Below are positions 24,434 to 33,591 of a stretch of 38,794 nt of DNA, in pieces (within the stretch, counting starts at the first letter, position 1; each line of letters begins with the position of its first letter). A program made the position numbers and the translations under genes. The notes beneath the pieces were generated by a model. The model saw only the letters and a program-made list of their open reading frames with translations. It did no database searches and had not been told where the DNA came from. Location of the stretch: the NCBI GenBank assembly GCA_009775705.1, contig VSQE01000011.1, forward strand, positions 1-38,794, in the 5' to 3' direction. The DNA is from Prevotellamassilia sp. GTDB lineage: Bacteria > Bacteroidota > Bacteroidia > Bacteroidales > Bacteroidaceae.

Positions 24434-26457
24434 CGTTCTTTCTTATTCAGTGCGGCAAAGCCGTCGGATGGAAGTTCAAAGTCGTATCCTTGAGGAATGG
24501 AGAGGCTCACCACGGTTCCGGAAACATCTCTGCGGTTTCTGATGGTCAGGGACATCTTCCAGACATTGCGCTGGTTGAGCAACTCGGCGGTCCGGGCCAA
24601 CAGGCGCAGACCGGTTCCGGTGTCCCGCTCCGAGGATCTGACTCGTCCGGGACGGTATCCCTGTCCGTTGTCCGTCACGCTGAGATGCAAAGTCCCCTGA
24701 CGGGTGACGGCAGAAATACGTATGTAAGCTCCTTCGGACACAGGCGACGGGAAAGCATGCTTCAAGGCGTTCTCTACCGGAATTTGCAGGCACATGGTCG
24801 GCACGGGACGCTCCAGGTCGGTACCGGCATCAATGTCCCATTCTATACGCGGCGCCGAGGGATGGGTGGCGGCATTCAGCCCGGTGAAATGGCGCACCAG
24901 CTTTATCTCCTCGGACAGACTTACCGTATGCCGTTCCGAGAAAATCAGACTGTCGCGCAGGACATCCACGAGCATGTTCATGGGCTGTTCCAGCTCAGGT
25001 GTCTCGCGGAAACGCGGCAGAATCGTTCCCAGCACATTGAAGACAAAATGGGGCGAAATGCGATTGCGCACAATCGACATGCGCAGACGCGTGACTGTGG
25101 CCCAGTGTTCCGCATAACGACGCGCATCCTCGCGGCGGTAGTGGAAGACAAGCAAGATGGTTCCCAACCCCAGCAGACAGATTGCCACACCGCCCCACGC
25201 GATATAGCTCTGCTGTTTTGCCACCCGGGAGCGGTAGATGGCCAGCGACAGGCTGTGGTGGAGCAACGTCGTGTCCTGCGCATAACGCTCGCTCGTCTCG
25301 GCAATGTAGTTCATCACCTGTCCGTTGCGCAGCGAGTCTTCGTACCATACGGCCTGCTTCAGGCATTCGTTAGCCCGCTTCCAGGCTCCCTGCTGCTCGT
25401 AATAATCATAAAGGCGGCGATAGTGCAACGCCAGATAATTGGGACCGAGCGAGGCCGTGTCGTAAGGCTGTTCCAGATAGAAACTGGCCTTCTCCATGTC
25501 GTGGCGGCACAAAGCCAGCTCCGCCATCAGACTGTTGACATAGAAACGCATGGCCTCGTCGGTTCCAGGAGTGAGGGTTGCGGCGACTTGCTCCAGATAG
25601 ACGGCGGCAGAATCGTAGCAACCGAGTTTCAAATAGATTTCCCCGATGTTTCCACTGACCAGCCGTTCCTCTGAACTGTTCTTCATGGTGCGGCAGACGA
25701 TCAGTGCTTCGCGGAAAGCGGCAAGTGCTTCGCGGTAGCGCCGTTCGGTATAGAAGCAATTGCCCAGACTGTTGTAGTAATGGTATTTCTCGTATGTGGA
25801 GGCCTGTCCGATCCGCTTCCGCACGATATCGAAGTAACGGTGGGCCTCGGGAAAGTTACGCAAAGCGGTATAGACCTGTCCCAGCCCGGTGTTGATGGCT
25901 ATGAGCGAATGGTCTGCCCGCAGCGAATCGCTCACAAAAAGCGCGCGGCGGTAGTAGCTGGCGGACTGGGGAAGTTTTCCCTGCTGGAAATAGGCGTCGG
26001 CCAGATTGATGCAGACGGGAATCATTTCTTCGCCGCCATGCCCCTCGTTCATCCGGTGATAGGCACTGTCCAGAAACAAGACGGCGGCTTCGCGGTTGCC
26101 GGTCAGCAGGCTCACCACGCCCCGGTTGTTCAGTCTGAATCCGTCCAGCAACTCCGTTCCCCGGTTGCTCCGGCAATAGCGTTCCACTTTCCGGTGGCGG
26201 GCAAGATAGGCTTCGGGGCGGTCCTTCACATAATCCGAAAAAGAACGGAGCAACTCCAATCTGTAGAAAAGTATGCTGTCCGTCAGCTCTTGCTGTGCCT
26301 CTGCCAAAAGGCTGTCGGACCTGTCCGGTTCCGTAAAGATGGAGCCGGCGGGCAACATGAGGAGCGAATCGGCCAGATGCTGCTTCTCATTCCGTCCAGC
26401 CTGCCTGTCACAGCCCGAAAGCACTGACATGAGTATCAGGAACCAGTGTTTTTTCAT
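24430..26457 (-). CDS. LytS/YehU-type histidine kinase with lipoprotein signal and TPR sensor
   Basis: About 675 residues from the ATG at 26457 (an adjacent in-frame ATG ends at 26460). The N-terminus MKKHWFLILMSVLSGC is a lipoprotein-type signal with lipobox LSGC. Residues about 30-400 are helical TPR-like repeats (AYHRMNEG, YYRRALFVSDSL, EAHRYFDIV, YYNSLGNCFY), expected in the periplasm. One membrane helix (GVAICLLGLGTILLVFHY) leads to the His_kinase domain with ISPHFVFN, the phospho-accepting His. The ATPase domain has PVENALKHAF and DNGQGYRPG. This layout is common in Bacteroidetes. It likely phosphorylates the coupled LytTR regulator; the signal is unknown. Confidence 0.9.
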   Translation of the reverse strand: MKKHWFLILMSVLSGCDRQAGRNEKQHLADSLLMLPAGSIFTEPDRSDSLLAEAQQELTDSILFYRLELLRSFSDYVKDRPEAYLARHRKVERYCRSNRGTELLDGFRLNNRGVVSLLTGNREAAVLFLDSAYHRMNEGHGGEEMIPVCINLADAYFQQGKLPQSASYYRRALFVSDSLRADHSLIAINTGLGQVYTALRNFPEAHRYFDIVRKRIGQASTYEKYHYYNSLGNCFYTERRYREALAAFREALIVCRTMKNSSEERLVSGNIGEIYLKLGCYDSAAVYLEQVAATLTPGTDEAMRFYVNSLMAELALCRHDMEKASFYLEQPYDTASLGPNYLALHYRRLYDYYEQQGAWKRANECLKQAVWYEDSLRNGQVMNYIAETSERYAQDTTLLHHSLSLAIYRSRVAKQQSYIAWGGVAICLLGLGTILLVFHYRREDARRYAEHWATVTRLRMSIVRNRISPHFVFNVLGTILPRFRETPELEQPMNMLVDVLRDSLIFSERHTVSLSEEIKLVRHFTGLNAATHPSAPRIEWDIDAGTDLERPVPTMCLQIPVENALKHAFPSPVSEGAYIRISAVTRQGTLHLSVTDNGQGYRPGRVRSSERDTGTGLRLLARTAELLNQRNVWKMSLTIRNRRDVSGTVVSLSIPQGYDFELPSDGFAALNKKER

Positions 26458-26478
26458 CATCTTCTGCAAAATCAAGTG

Positions 26479-26509
26479 CAAAGTAAACAATTTTTTTGGA
26501 TTTGCCAAC
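26479..26509 (-). promoter_or_regulatory. Promoter of kinase-regulator operon
   Basis: On the minus strand GTTG (26506-26509), a 19-bp spacer and TTACTTTG (26479-26486; 7 of 8 to TAnnTTTG). The leader would be about 15-20 nt. Confidence 0.45.
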
Positions 26510-26605
26510 CGTTGAAATTCGCAATTTGACAAAAAATGTCGCAAATGACACAGACAGAAAACCTTTTTAGCAGTCGTGCCTGACAATCGGCCGTCACAGA
26601 ACGGC

Positions 26606-26637
26606 AAAGAGGCGTACTTTGACAGGTACGCCTCTTT
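26606..26637 (-). terminator. Terminator of the dcw-yqeY transcript
   Basis: A 12-bp perfect stem (26606-26617 with 26626-26637) lies 31 bp after the yqeY stop on the minus strand. The T-run is part of the stem arm. It would also work weakly on the other strand. Confidence 0.6.
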
Positions 26638-26668
26638 ACTGATTGGGGAGTCCGGAATGATTCTCCGG

Positions 26669-27127
26669 TCAGCCCAATTCGCCGAGCAGGATTTTCACCC
26701 GTTCGGAAATGGCCTTTCCGTCCGCCTTGCCGGCCAACTTCTTTGAAGCGGCTCCCATCACCTTGCCCATATCTTTGGGACCGGCGGCACCGGTCTCGGC
26801 GATGATCTCGCGCAAAGCGGCCTCCAGTTCTTCAGACGTAAGGGGACGGGGCAGATATTCCTCGGCCACGGCGGCCTGTGCCAGTTCCTCTTCGGCCAGA
26901 TCCGGACGGTTCTGGCTGGTATAGAGAGCAGCCGTGTCACGCCCCTGTTTGGCCAATTTGGCCAGAATCTTCATAGCAGCGTCATCGGCCAGCGTGTCGT
27001 TGGCTCCGGGGGCCGTCTTGGCCTCGATGAAATACTTCTTGATGTTGCGCAAGGCCTGAAGTCTTACCTTGTCTTTGGCCTTCATGGCAGCAACGATGTC
27101 TTTGCTTACTTTTTCAAAAATTTCCAT
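26669..27127 (-). CDS. YqeY (GatB/YqeY domain) protein
   Basis: A 152-residue helical protein of the YqeY family, related to the tRNA-binding tail domain of GatB but free-standing; its exact role is unclear. The start at 27127 (MEIFEKVSKDIVAAMKAKD) matches the family opening. DKVRLQALRNIKKYFIEAK, RPDLAEEELAQ and the GPKDMGKVMGAASKKLAGKAD region are characteristic. It follows ftsZ by 24 bp, its usual place in Bacteroidales, and is probably the last gene of that transcript. Confidence 0.92.
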   Translation of the reverse strand: MEIFEKVSKDIVAAMKAKDKVRLQALRNIKKYFIEAKTAPGANDTLADDAAMKILAKLAKQGRDTAALYTSQNRPDLAEEELAQAAVAEEYLPRPLTSEELEAALREIIAETGAAGPKDMGKVMGAASKKLAGKADGKAISERVKILLGELG

Positions 27128-27151
27128 AGTGTGCAATTATCGTTTTCCGGT

Positions 27152-28468
27152 TCAGGCAAAGGTTATGACCGAGCCGGCGCCGTTGAGATCGGCCGATTCC
27201 GGTTCGATTGCAATATTGCCCATCGCCTTGTTCTTGATCTCCGTGAGCATTTCCTTGCTCCGTTTGTAAGTAGGTGTGAGTTCTACGGTAGAGATGACTT
27301 CCTCGTTGTCCAGGTCGTCCAGTCCGAAGAGGTAGATCTTGGGGCGTTTCTTCTGCCCGCCTTTCTTGTCGGTAGAGCCGTAGAACTGTCCGCGACGCTC
27401 CTCGTACTCTTCCTGCTTCTCGGCTTCGTTCTGGCGGCGGATTTCCTCCTCGGCATCCATCTTGTTCTTGATGCCGGGCACGTTCGTTATGCCGAACCCG
27501 GTGGCAAGGATGGTTATCTTCACGCGCTTGCCAAGCGTGGGATCGGTAGAGAGTCCCCACTTGGTCTCCACTTCCTCGTGGAATTTCGACATGAAGTCGT
27601 GCACCTCGTTCATCTCTTCCATCATGAGGGTGTCGCCCTCCTTCTCGGCACAGAAGGAGATGGAAAGAAGCACCTTCTTGGAATTGAAGATGTCGTTGTT
27701 GTTGAGCAACGGCGAGGTGAGCGCGTCTTCAATGGCCTTGGTCACACGGCTGTCTCCTTCGCCGTAGCCGGTCGACATGATGGCCACTCCGCCGTCCTTC
27801 AGCACGGTACATACGTCGCGGAAGTCCAGATTGATGATGCCGTGCATGGTGATGATCTCGGCAATGCTGCGCGCGGCCACGGAAAGCGTGTTGTCGGCTT
27901 TCTCGAAAGCGGAAAGCACGTTCAGGTCGGGATAGATCTCCCGCAATTTCTCGTTGTTGATGACGAGCAGGGCATCCACGTGCTTGGAGATCTCCTCCAC
28001 GCCGTCCAGCGCCTGGTCAATCTTCTTGTTTCCCTCGAAGAGGAAAGGGATGGTGACAATGCCTACGGTAAGGATGCCCATGTCTTTGGCCTCGCGGGCG
28101 ATGATCGGCGCGGCTCCCGTACCGGTGCCGCCCCCCATGCCGGCCGTAATGAACACCATCTTGGTCCCGTCGTCCAGCATCTTACGGATGCTTTCCACAC
28201 TCTCTTCGGCTGCCTCGCGGGCCCGCGCCGGCCGGTTGCCTGCGCCCAGTCCTTCCTTGCCCAGTTGCAGGCGGATGGGAACAGGCGAATCGCACAATGC
28301 CTTCGAGTCGGTATTGCAGAGCACGAAGTTGACATCGTGGATACCCTCACGGTACATGTGGTTGACGGCATTTCCGCCGCCGCCGCCCACACCGATGACT
28401 TTGATAATGGACGGAGATGTTGTGGGAATGCCCAGATCTATGAGCTGGTCGTTATCGAAATCTGTCAT
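27152..28468 (-). CDS. ftsZ: Cell division protein FtsZ
   Basis: The 438-residue bacterial tubulin polymerises with GTP into the Z ring at mid-cell. KVIGVGGGGGNAVNHM opens the Rossmann-like domain and the signature GGGTGTG is at residues 112-118. NNEKLREIYPDLNV and the T7-like DFRDVCTV region follow in order. After about residue 340 comes a charged linker (EEEIRRQNEAEKQEEYEERR) and a C-terminus with DLDNEEVISTVELTPTYKR. The canonical IPAFLR-like tail peptide is not evident. It lies 39 bp after ftsA and 24 bp before yqeY. Confidence 0.97.
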   Translation of the reverse strand: MTDFDNDQLIDLGIPTTSPSIIKVIGVGGGGGNAVNHMYREGIHDVNFVLCNTDSKALCDSPVPIRLQLGKEGLGAGNRPARAREAAEESVESIRKMLDDGTKMVFITAGMGGGTGTGAAPIIAREAKDMGILTVGIVTIPFLFEGNKKIDQALDGVEEISKHVDALLVINNEKLREIYPDLNVLSAFEKADNTLSVAARSIAEIITMHGIINLDFRDVCTVLKDGGVAIMSTGYGEGDSRVTKAIEDALTSPLLNNNDIFNSKKVLLSISFCAEKEGDTLMMEEMNEVHDFMSKFHEEVETKWGLSTDPTLGKRVKITILATGFGITNVPGIKNKMDAEEEIRRQNEAEKQEEYEERRGQFYGSTDKKGGQKKRPKIYLFGLDDLDNEEVISTVELTPTYKRSKEMLTEIKNKAMGNIAIEPESADLNGAGSVITFA

Positions 28469-28507
28469 AATATGTGTGCTGGTTATTGTTCTGAAACGTC
28501 TGTCCGG

Positions 28508-29959
28508 CTACTTGCCGGTGTTCTCTCCGGAGGGCGGCATGATATTGTCTTCATCGCTCACGAAGCGCGAGGCCCATCTTTTGAATTTGTCCCATTTCTG
28601 TTTGCGTCGGGCTTTCTGCTCCGCCTTTTCCCGCTCGATGCGCTGGCGTTCGGCCTCGGCTTCCGCCTCGGCCTTGGCTTGTGCGGCCTGCCGCTCTTCT
28701 TCCTCTTTCTGTCTTTTAGCGGCTTCGGCAGCCTCGGCGGCCTTGCGTTCCTTCTCGCGCATCTCTTCTTCCGTGGGGAACATATTGGGCGTGGGCGATC
28801 CGAGCGGTCCGCCGCAGCAGTTCAGTTCACCCCTGTCGACAAGGGCGATGGCGGCATTGCACGAGCCGTCCTTGTTGAAGTCAGGCAGGTTGGTGCGCAG
28901 CGGCAGGCGGGTGTTCTTTACGAAACGTAGTTTCTCGAACTTCGTATGTTCGCGGAAAGCCTTTTCCGTATTCTTCATATTGGCGGCACCGCCCGTTATG
29001 ATGATGCCTCCTATCAACTGGTTCTTGTCATACTTGGAAAGAGCGATCTGATTGGCGATGTTCAGGATGATCTCTTCCATACGCGCCTCCACCAGTCCGC
29101 TGAATTCCTCGTAGCGGATGGTGCGTCCGTCGCGCAAGGTGATGGGTGCTTTCTCCTCATCGGCGTTTTCGGCCAGGGCCGATCCGTAGGTAAGTTTCAG
29201 CTCCTCGGCCTCGTCGTCCTCAATCTGCAACGAAGTGATGTCACGGTTGACATTGGCACCACCCAGAGGAATGACGGCCAGATGGCGCAGCAGATTGTTC
29301 TTGAACACGGCTACCGAGGTTGTCTCCGCCCCCATGTCCACGAATACACAGCCCGAGCGCTTCTCGGGTTCTGTCAGCATCGTGTCGGCCAGCGCCAGCA
29401 CCGTGATGGGCAGGTCGGCTATGGTGATGCCGGCATTGCGGAAACAGTTGGCAATGTCCTCGCGCAAGGAGGTTCCGGCAATGATGTTCAGGTAACGGCC
29501 CTCGATCTTTTCCGTAGGGATGCCTACGGGATCGGTCTGCTGCTGGGTTCCGAGCTTGAACTCCTGCGGCACCACTTCCAGGATGTCCTTGTCCGGTGTG
29601 GCAGCAGTCCTGTTGGCATCGCAGATGCTGTCCACCATTTCCTGCGTCACCACCGTTTTTTCGTGGAAGTGGCGCGTCACGGTATTTGCCACGGTGTGCA
29701 TGCCCATGCCGCCTATGCCCACATAGACACGGCTGACGGTCTTCTTCAGTTTTTTCTCCAGATTCTCCTTCATGCTGCTGACGCACTGGGTCATCTTGTT
29801 GACGTTGTTGATGCGCCCCTTCCGGATGAAAGAGTCCGAAGGCTCCTGAACGAAGGCCAATATCTGGATAGCGCCGTCGGGCTGTTTGCGGCCGGCTATG
29901 CCGGTCACCTTCGAGGATCCAAGTTCGATAGCTACTATAAAGTTGTCTTCTGTTGCCAT
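28508..29959 (-). CDS. ftsA: Cell division protein FtsA
   Basis: A 483-residue actin-like protein that tethers FtsZ to the membrane. IVAIELGSSKVTGIAG is the phosphate-1 loop, VFVDMGAETTSVAVF the second phosphate motif, and GGIIITGGAANMKN the adenosine motif. The SHS2-type 1C subdomain lies between them. After about residue 395 there is an unusually long Lys/Glu/Ala-rich helix (about 60 residues), then KWDKFKRWASRFV, a plausible amphipathic membrane-targeting helix, and a short acidic end. It is between ftsQ (62-bp gap) and ftsZ. Confidence 0.96.
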   Translation of the reverse strand: MATEDNFIVAIELGSSKVTGIAGRKQPDGAIQILAFVQEPSDSFIRKGRINNVNKMTQCVSSMKENLEKKLKKTVSRVYVGIGGMGMHTVANTVTRHFHEKTVVTQEMVDSICDANRTAATPDKDILEVVPQEFKLGTQQQTDPVGIPTEKIEGRYLNIIAGTSLREDIANCFRNAGITIADLPITVLALADTMLTEPEKRSGCVFVDMGAETTSVAVFKNNLLRHLAVIPLGGANVNRDITSLQIEDDEAEELKLTYGSALAENADEEKAPITLRDGRTIRYEEFSGLVEARMEEIILNIANQIALSKYDKNQLIGGIIITGGAANMKNTEKAFREHTKFEKLRFVKNTRLPLRTNLPDFNKDGSCNAAIALVDRGELNCCGGPLGSPTPNMFPTEEEMREKERKAAEAAEAAKRQKEEEERQAAQAKAEAEAEAERQRIEREKAEQKARRKQKWDKFKRWASRFVSDEDNIMPPSGENTGK

Positions 29960-30021
29960 ATTATAATAGGTGTTGTTTTTTCTATTTCAGGAAAAGCGGC
30001 AGCCGGTGTGTCGCGCCGCCT

Positions 30022-30753
30022 CTATTTCGCTTTCTTGCAGATAATCTGGTTGGTGTGCTCGATATTGATTTCCGAGTATTTGTTCCATCCCACTTCGGGC
30101 ATCACCTTTTCGTAGAAAGATCTCAGGTTGTGCAGTTTTCTGGCGATGCTGTCGGGCCGGCCCAGATGAATGACCTGACTGCCCACACGGGGAATGAGGT
30201 CCATCTCTCCGCGCTCAGACACATTGATCTGCTCTATCTGGTTGTTCCAGAACTCATGGTCACGGAGGAAACATCCCATCTCCACCAGTTTCCGGCGGTC
30301 GCGGCGGCGGTCGATGTTGCCGGTGGCCACGACAATGTCGGCCACGTAGTGCAGTTTCGCCATTGTATATCCGTTCTCGTCAATGTAGTAGTCTTCTCCA
30401 TTCTGCGTCACGATGCGCACAACGGGCAGTCGCTGGGCTATGAGGACATTCAGTTTTCCGCCGGGTGCCTTATAGCAGGTCACGCTCTTGATGAAGGGAT
30501 TCTTCCTCAGCGTATCCTCGATGACGCGGGTGTCGATGTCGTCCATCTTCCGGCCCACGGGATGTATGCCGGCCTTCACCAACAGTCTGTCAACCTCGGC
30601 AGAAGTGATGAAGCCCGCATGGGCACTGTCGGAGACGGCAAAGTGTACGGCCTTGCATTCGGTCGGGTCCTCTCCGCTTGTCAGGCGGGCGAAGGCAAAG
30701 ACCAGATAGGCCGCCAGCGCCAGCAACAGGAACAGTTTCAGAAAGGTCTTCAT
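30022..30753 (-). CDS. ftsQ: Cell division protein FtsQ
   Basis: A 243-residue single-pass membrane protein linking early and late division proteins in the periplasm. The start at 30753 (MKTFLKLFLLLALAAYLVFAF) places the membrane helix at the N-terminus; the upstream extension of the frame overlaps murC and is Cys/Pro-rich, so it was rejected. The periplasmic part has a divergent POTRA (GRKMDDIDTRVIEDTLRKNP) and the FtsQ beta domain (DYYIDENGYTM). Sequence conservation in this family is low; position between murC and ftsA supports the call. Confidence 0.9.
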   Translation of the reverse strand: MKTFLKLFLLLALAAYLVFAFARLTSGEDPTECKAVHFAVSDSAHAGFITSAEVDRLLVKAGIHPVGRKMDDIDTRVIEDTLRKNPFIKSVTCYKAPGGKLNVLIAQRLPVVRIVTQNGEDYYIDENGYTMAKLHYVADIVVATGNIDRRRDRRKLVEMGCFLRDHEFWNNQIEQINVSERGEMDLIPRVGSQVIHLGRPDSIARKLHNLRSFYEKVMPEVGWNKYSEINIEHTNQIICKKAK

Positions 30754-30818
30754 AGGCAGACGAGAGTGTGTTGTATGTTTTCTTATCGTGTCCGGTAACG
30801 GAGGAGGGGGAGGAAAGG

Positions 30819-32198
30819 TCAGGACCGCGGCCGCAGAATGTCGGCAAAGGCAGGGACAAGATTGTCCACATCGCCGGCACCAAGGATGACAAGGACATCG
30901 AAGTCCTCCGTCCTCACAATGTCCATAAGATCCTCCTTGCGGCAAAGACGCTTCTTCATGTCCGGCCGCAGACCGTCATAGATAATGCGGGCTGTCACGC
31001 CGGGTATCGGCTGTTCGCGGGCGGGATAGATTTCCGTCAGGATCACTTCGTCGAGCAGAGACAGGCTCTCGGCAAAATCGCGGTGGAAGTCGCGGGTACG
31101 GGTGAAGAGGTGCGGCTGGAAAACAGCCGTGATGCGGCGGCCGTCAAACACCTCGCGCAGCGAAAGAATGCTCTGCCGTATCTCGGAGGGATGGTGGGCA
31201 TAATCGCTGAGAAGCACCAGACGGTCCGTCTTTATCTTGAAGTCGAACCGGCGGTCCACTCCGCCGAAGCTGAGCATGGCCCGGCGTATTTCTCCGGCCG
31301 GCGCCCCGGCTATCTGTGCCAGCGCCATTGCCGCGATGCCGTTCTCTATGTTGATGGAGACGGGCACTCCCAATTCCACATCGGCGATATTGCCCAGCGG
31401 AGAGACGAAGTCGAAAACGATGCGCCCCCCGCCGATGCGGATGTTCTCCGCGTGGAAATCTCCCTCCGTGCGGCCGTAGTCATAACGGCGCACTCCGGGA
31501 GCCAGCCGTTCGTCTACCCGGAGCCCGCGGCGAACCACCAGGGCACCGTCCGGACGGATCAGGCTTGTGTAGTGGGCGAAGCTCTCCAAATAGGCCTCCT
31601 CCGTGCCGTAGATGTCCAGATGATCGGCATCGGCCGACGTGATGACGGTGGCATAGGGCCGGAGGTGGTGGAAAGAGCGGTCAAACTCATCGGCCTCGAT
31701 CACCACCCACGGACTGTCGGCAGAGAGCAGATAGTTCGTTCCGTAGTTTTTCGTAATGCCGCCCAGAAAAGCGTTACACCCCGTTCCGCTCTCGTGGAGC
31801 AGATGGGCCAGCATGGCCGAGGTAGTGGTTTTGCCGTGGGTGCCGGCCACGCAAAGTCCTTTGGCACGGCGGGTCAGCGTTCCGAGCACTTCGGCCCTCT
31901 TCTGCACCTCGAAGCCGTTCGCGCGGAACCAGCCAAGTTCCTTGTGGTCGGCAGGGATGGCGGGCGTATAGACCACCAGCGTGTCGGCCGCGTTCCGGAA
32001 CGCCTTGGGTATGCGCGCGGGGTCGTCCTCGTAGTGGATGTCGGCCCCTTCGCGGCACAACTGTTCGGTCAGGGGGCATTCCGTACGGTCATAACCACCC
32101 ACGGCCGCACCGTGAGCCAGAAAATAGCGCTCCAACGCACTCATGCCAATGCCTCCGGCACCGATGAAATAAACGGAATGTATGTTTTCGGGATTCAT
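30819..32198 (-). CDS. murC: UDP-N-acetylmuramate--L-alanine ligase
   Basis: The 459-residue cytoplasmic Mur ligase adds L-alanine to UDP-MurNAc with ATP, the first step of the peptidoglycan stem peptide. YFIGAGGIGMSALERYF is the UDP-substrate Rossmann motif, GTHGKTTTSAMLAHLL the ATP P-loop, and EADEFDRSF the Mur acidic motif. YAHHPSEI in the C-terminal domain is a conserved MurC element. It starts 35 bp after murG and precedes ftsQ by 65 bp, the normal order. Confidence 0.97.
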   Translation of the reverse strand: MNPENIHSVYFIGAGGIGMSALERYFLAHGAAVGGYDRTECPLTEQLCREGADIHYEDDPARIPKAFRNAADTLVVYTPAIPADHKELGWFRANGFEVQKRAEVLGTLTRRAKGLCVAGTHGKTTTSAMLAHLLHESGTGCNAFLGGITKNYGTNYLLSADSPWVVIEADEFDRSFHHLRPYATVITSADADHLDIYGTEEAYLESFAHYTSLIRPDGALVVRRGLRVDERLAPGVRRYDYGRTEGDFHAENIRIGGGRIVFDFVSPLGNIADVELGVPVSINIENGIAAMALAQIAGAPAGEIRRAMLSFGGVDRRFDFKIKTDRLVLLSDYAHHPSEIRQSILSLREVFDGRRITAVFQPHLFTRTRDFHRDFAESLSLLDEVILTEIYPAREQPIPGVTARIIYDGLRPDMKKRLCRKEDLMDIVRTEDFDVLVILGAGDVDNLVPAFADILRPRS

Positions 32199-32233
32199 TT
32201 TCTAAGGGGAATATATTGTCTTACGAACAGCAT

Positions 32234-33358
32234 TCAAGTCCCGCTTTCTCCGGCTGCCAACCTGATCACCTCGCCGGCAATCCGGGCGGCGGCATCGGGC
32301 CGGGCCAGTTTCAGGATGTTGCGGCCCAGAGTTTCGAGTTTCACGGCATCGGCGGCTGTGTTGACGGCCAGCGGCAGCAGCGTGGTGCGTGCCTCATCGT
32401 CGCGCACATAGAGGGCGGCGGATTTCTGCACCAGTGCCAGCGCGTTCTTCGTCTGGTGGTCTTCGGCCACGTTGGGCGAGGGCACCAGCACCACAGGCTT
32501 GCCCAGCAGGCAGAATTCGGAAATGCTGCCCGCGCCGGCCCGCGAGATGACGAGGTCGGCGGCCACATAAGCCGCGGCCATGTCACTGATGAAGTCCGTG
32601 ACATGCAGATTCCCGGGGCAGCCGCGGCGGTCCAGTTCGGCGCGTATCTCCGCGCTGTAGAATTTTCCCGTCTGCCAGATGAACTGCACGTCAGTCTGTT
32701 GCTTCACGAGCGAGAGTTGGCCCAGCAGGCTCTCGTTGATGGTACGGGCACCGAGCGAACCGCCGATGATCAGGATGGTGCGTTTGCCCGGCACCAGTCC
32801 GAAGCCGCGCAGGGCATCTTCCTTGCCGACGGGGCTGTCTAACAACGACTGTCGCACGGGGTTGCCGGTCAGCAGGATGCGGTCGGCCGGAAAGAAGCGT
32901 TCCATGCCGTCGTAGGCCACACAGATGCGGTGGGCCTTCCGGGCCAGAAGCTTGTTTGTCACTCCGGCGTAGGAGTTCTGCTCCTGTATGAGAGTGGGAA
33001 TGCCCATCTTGCCGGCCACATCGAGTGTGGGACCGCTGGCATAGCCACCCACTCCCACCGCCACCTGCGGACGGAAATCGCCGATGATGCGCAGGGCCAT
33101 GTAACGGCTGCGCATCAGATCCCACAGGACGGGAATGTTCCGAAGCAGGTTTTGGCGGTCGAAGCCCCTGACGGGCAGGCCTTTGATTTCATACCCTGCC
33201 GCGGGGACGCGCTGCATCTCCATCCGCCCTTCTGCACCAACAAAAAGTATCTGTGCGTCAGGTCTTTCGGCCCGTATGGCGTTGGCTATCGAAATGGCCG
33301 GGAAGATGTGTCCTCCCGTTCCGCCACCACTGATGATCACTCGGAGTTCCTGGTCCAT
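32234..33358 (-). CDS. murG: UDP-GlcNAc:lipid I N-acetylglucosaminyltransferase MurG
   Basis: This 374-residue GT28 enzyme converts lipid I to lipid II at the inner face of the membrane. The start at 33358 (MDQELRVIISGGGTGGH) yields the glycine-rich lipid-binding loop near the N-terminus. QEQNSYAGVTNKLLA, GGSLGARTINE and SRAGAGSISEFCLLGKP (UDP-GlcNAc site) follow in the normal order. It is the first gene of the local cluster; ftsW, normally just upstream, is missing and a -7 box lies 28 bp upstream of the start codon. Confidence 0.96.
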   Translation of the reverse strand: MDQELRVIISGGGTGGHIFPAISIANAIRAERPDAQILFVGAEGRMEMQRVPAAGYEIKGLPVRGFDRQNLLRNIPVLWDLMRSRYMALRIIGDFRPQVAVGVGGYASGPTLDVAGKMGIPTLIQEQNSYAGVTNKLLARKAHRICVAYDGMERFFPADRILLTGNPVRQSLLDSPVGKEDALRGFGLVPGKRTILIIGGSLGARTINESLLGQLSLVKQQTDVQFIWQTGKFYSAEIRAELDRRGCPGNLHVTDFISDMAAAYVAADLVISRAGAGSISEFCLLGKPVVLVPSPNVAEDHQTKNALALVQKSAALYVRDDEARTTLLPLAVNTAADAVKLETLGRNILKLARPDAAARIAGEVIRLAAGESGT

Positions 33359-33385
33359 ATCTCTGTTACGGTATATAGTATCAGG

Positions 33386-33393
33386 CAAAAATA
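33386..33393 (-). promoter_or_regulatory. -7 box of the murG-yqeY transcript
   Basis: On the minus strand TATTTTTG is a full TAnnTTTG match, giving a leader of about 20 nt for murG. No TTTG is seen at -33. A short CCGC/GCGG hairpin followed by eight T residues on the plus strand lies at 33414-33436. Confidence 0.5.
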
Positions 33394-33591
33394 CGAATTA
33401 TTTTCCGTAGGAGCCGCGTAGCGGTTGTTTTTTTTGAAAAGTAACGATCTAAAAGAAAATCTTGTAAAGTCAACCGGTCAATGCAACATTACACAAAATA
33501 TTTGAAAACGACTCCCGCGTGAGTTGAGAAAGCTTGAAGCCCCAATACTTGGCCGCCTATACTTCTCAAAAATCGCATTTTTTGAGAAATA

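Noticed and set aside
27131..28930. 599-codon open frame on the plus strand antisense to ftsZ and ftsA
   Set aside because: It mirrors the codon structure of two certain genes, has no domain I recognise and starts at a non-coding context; a shadow of high-GC codon use.
33414..33437. CCGC/GCGG hairpin with eight T residues considered as a terminator
   Set aside because: The stem is only 4 bp and no plus-strand gene ends nearby.
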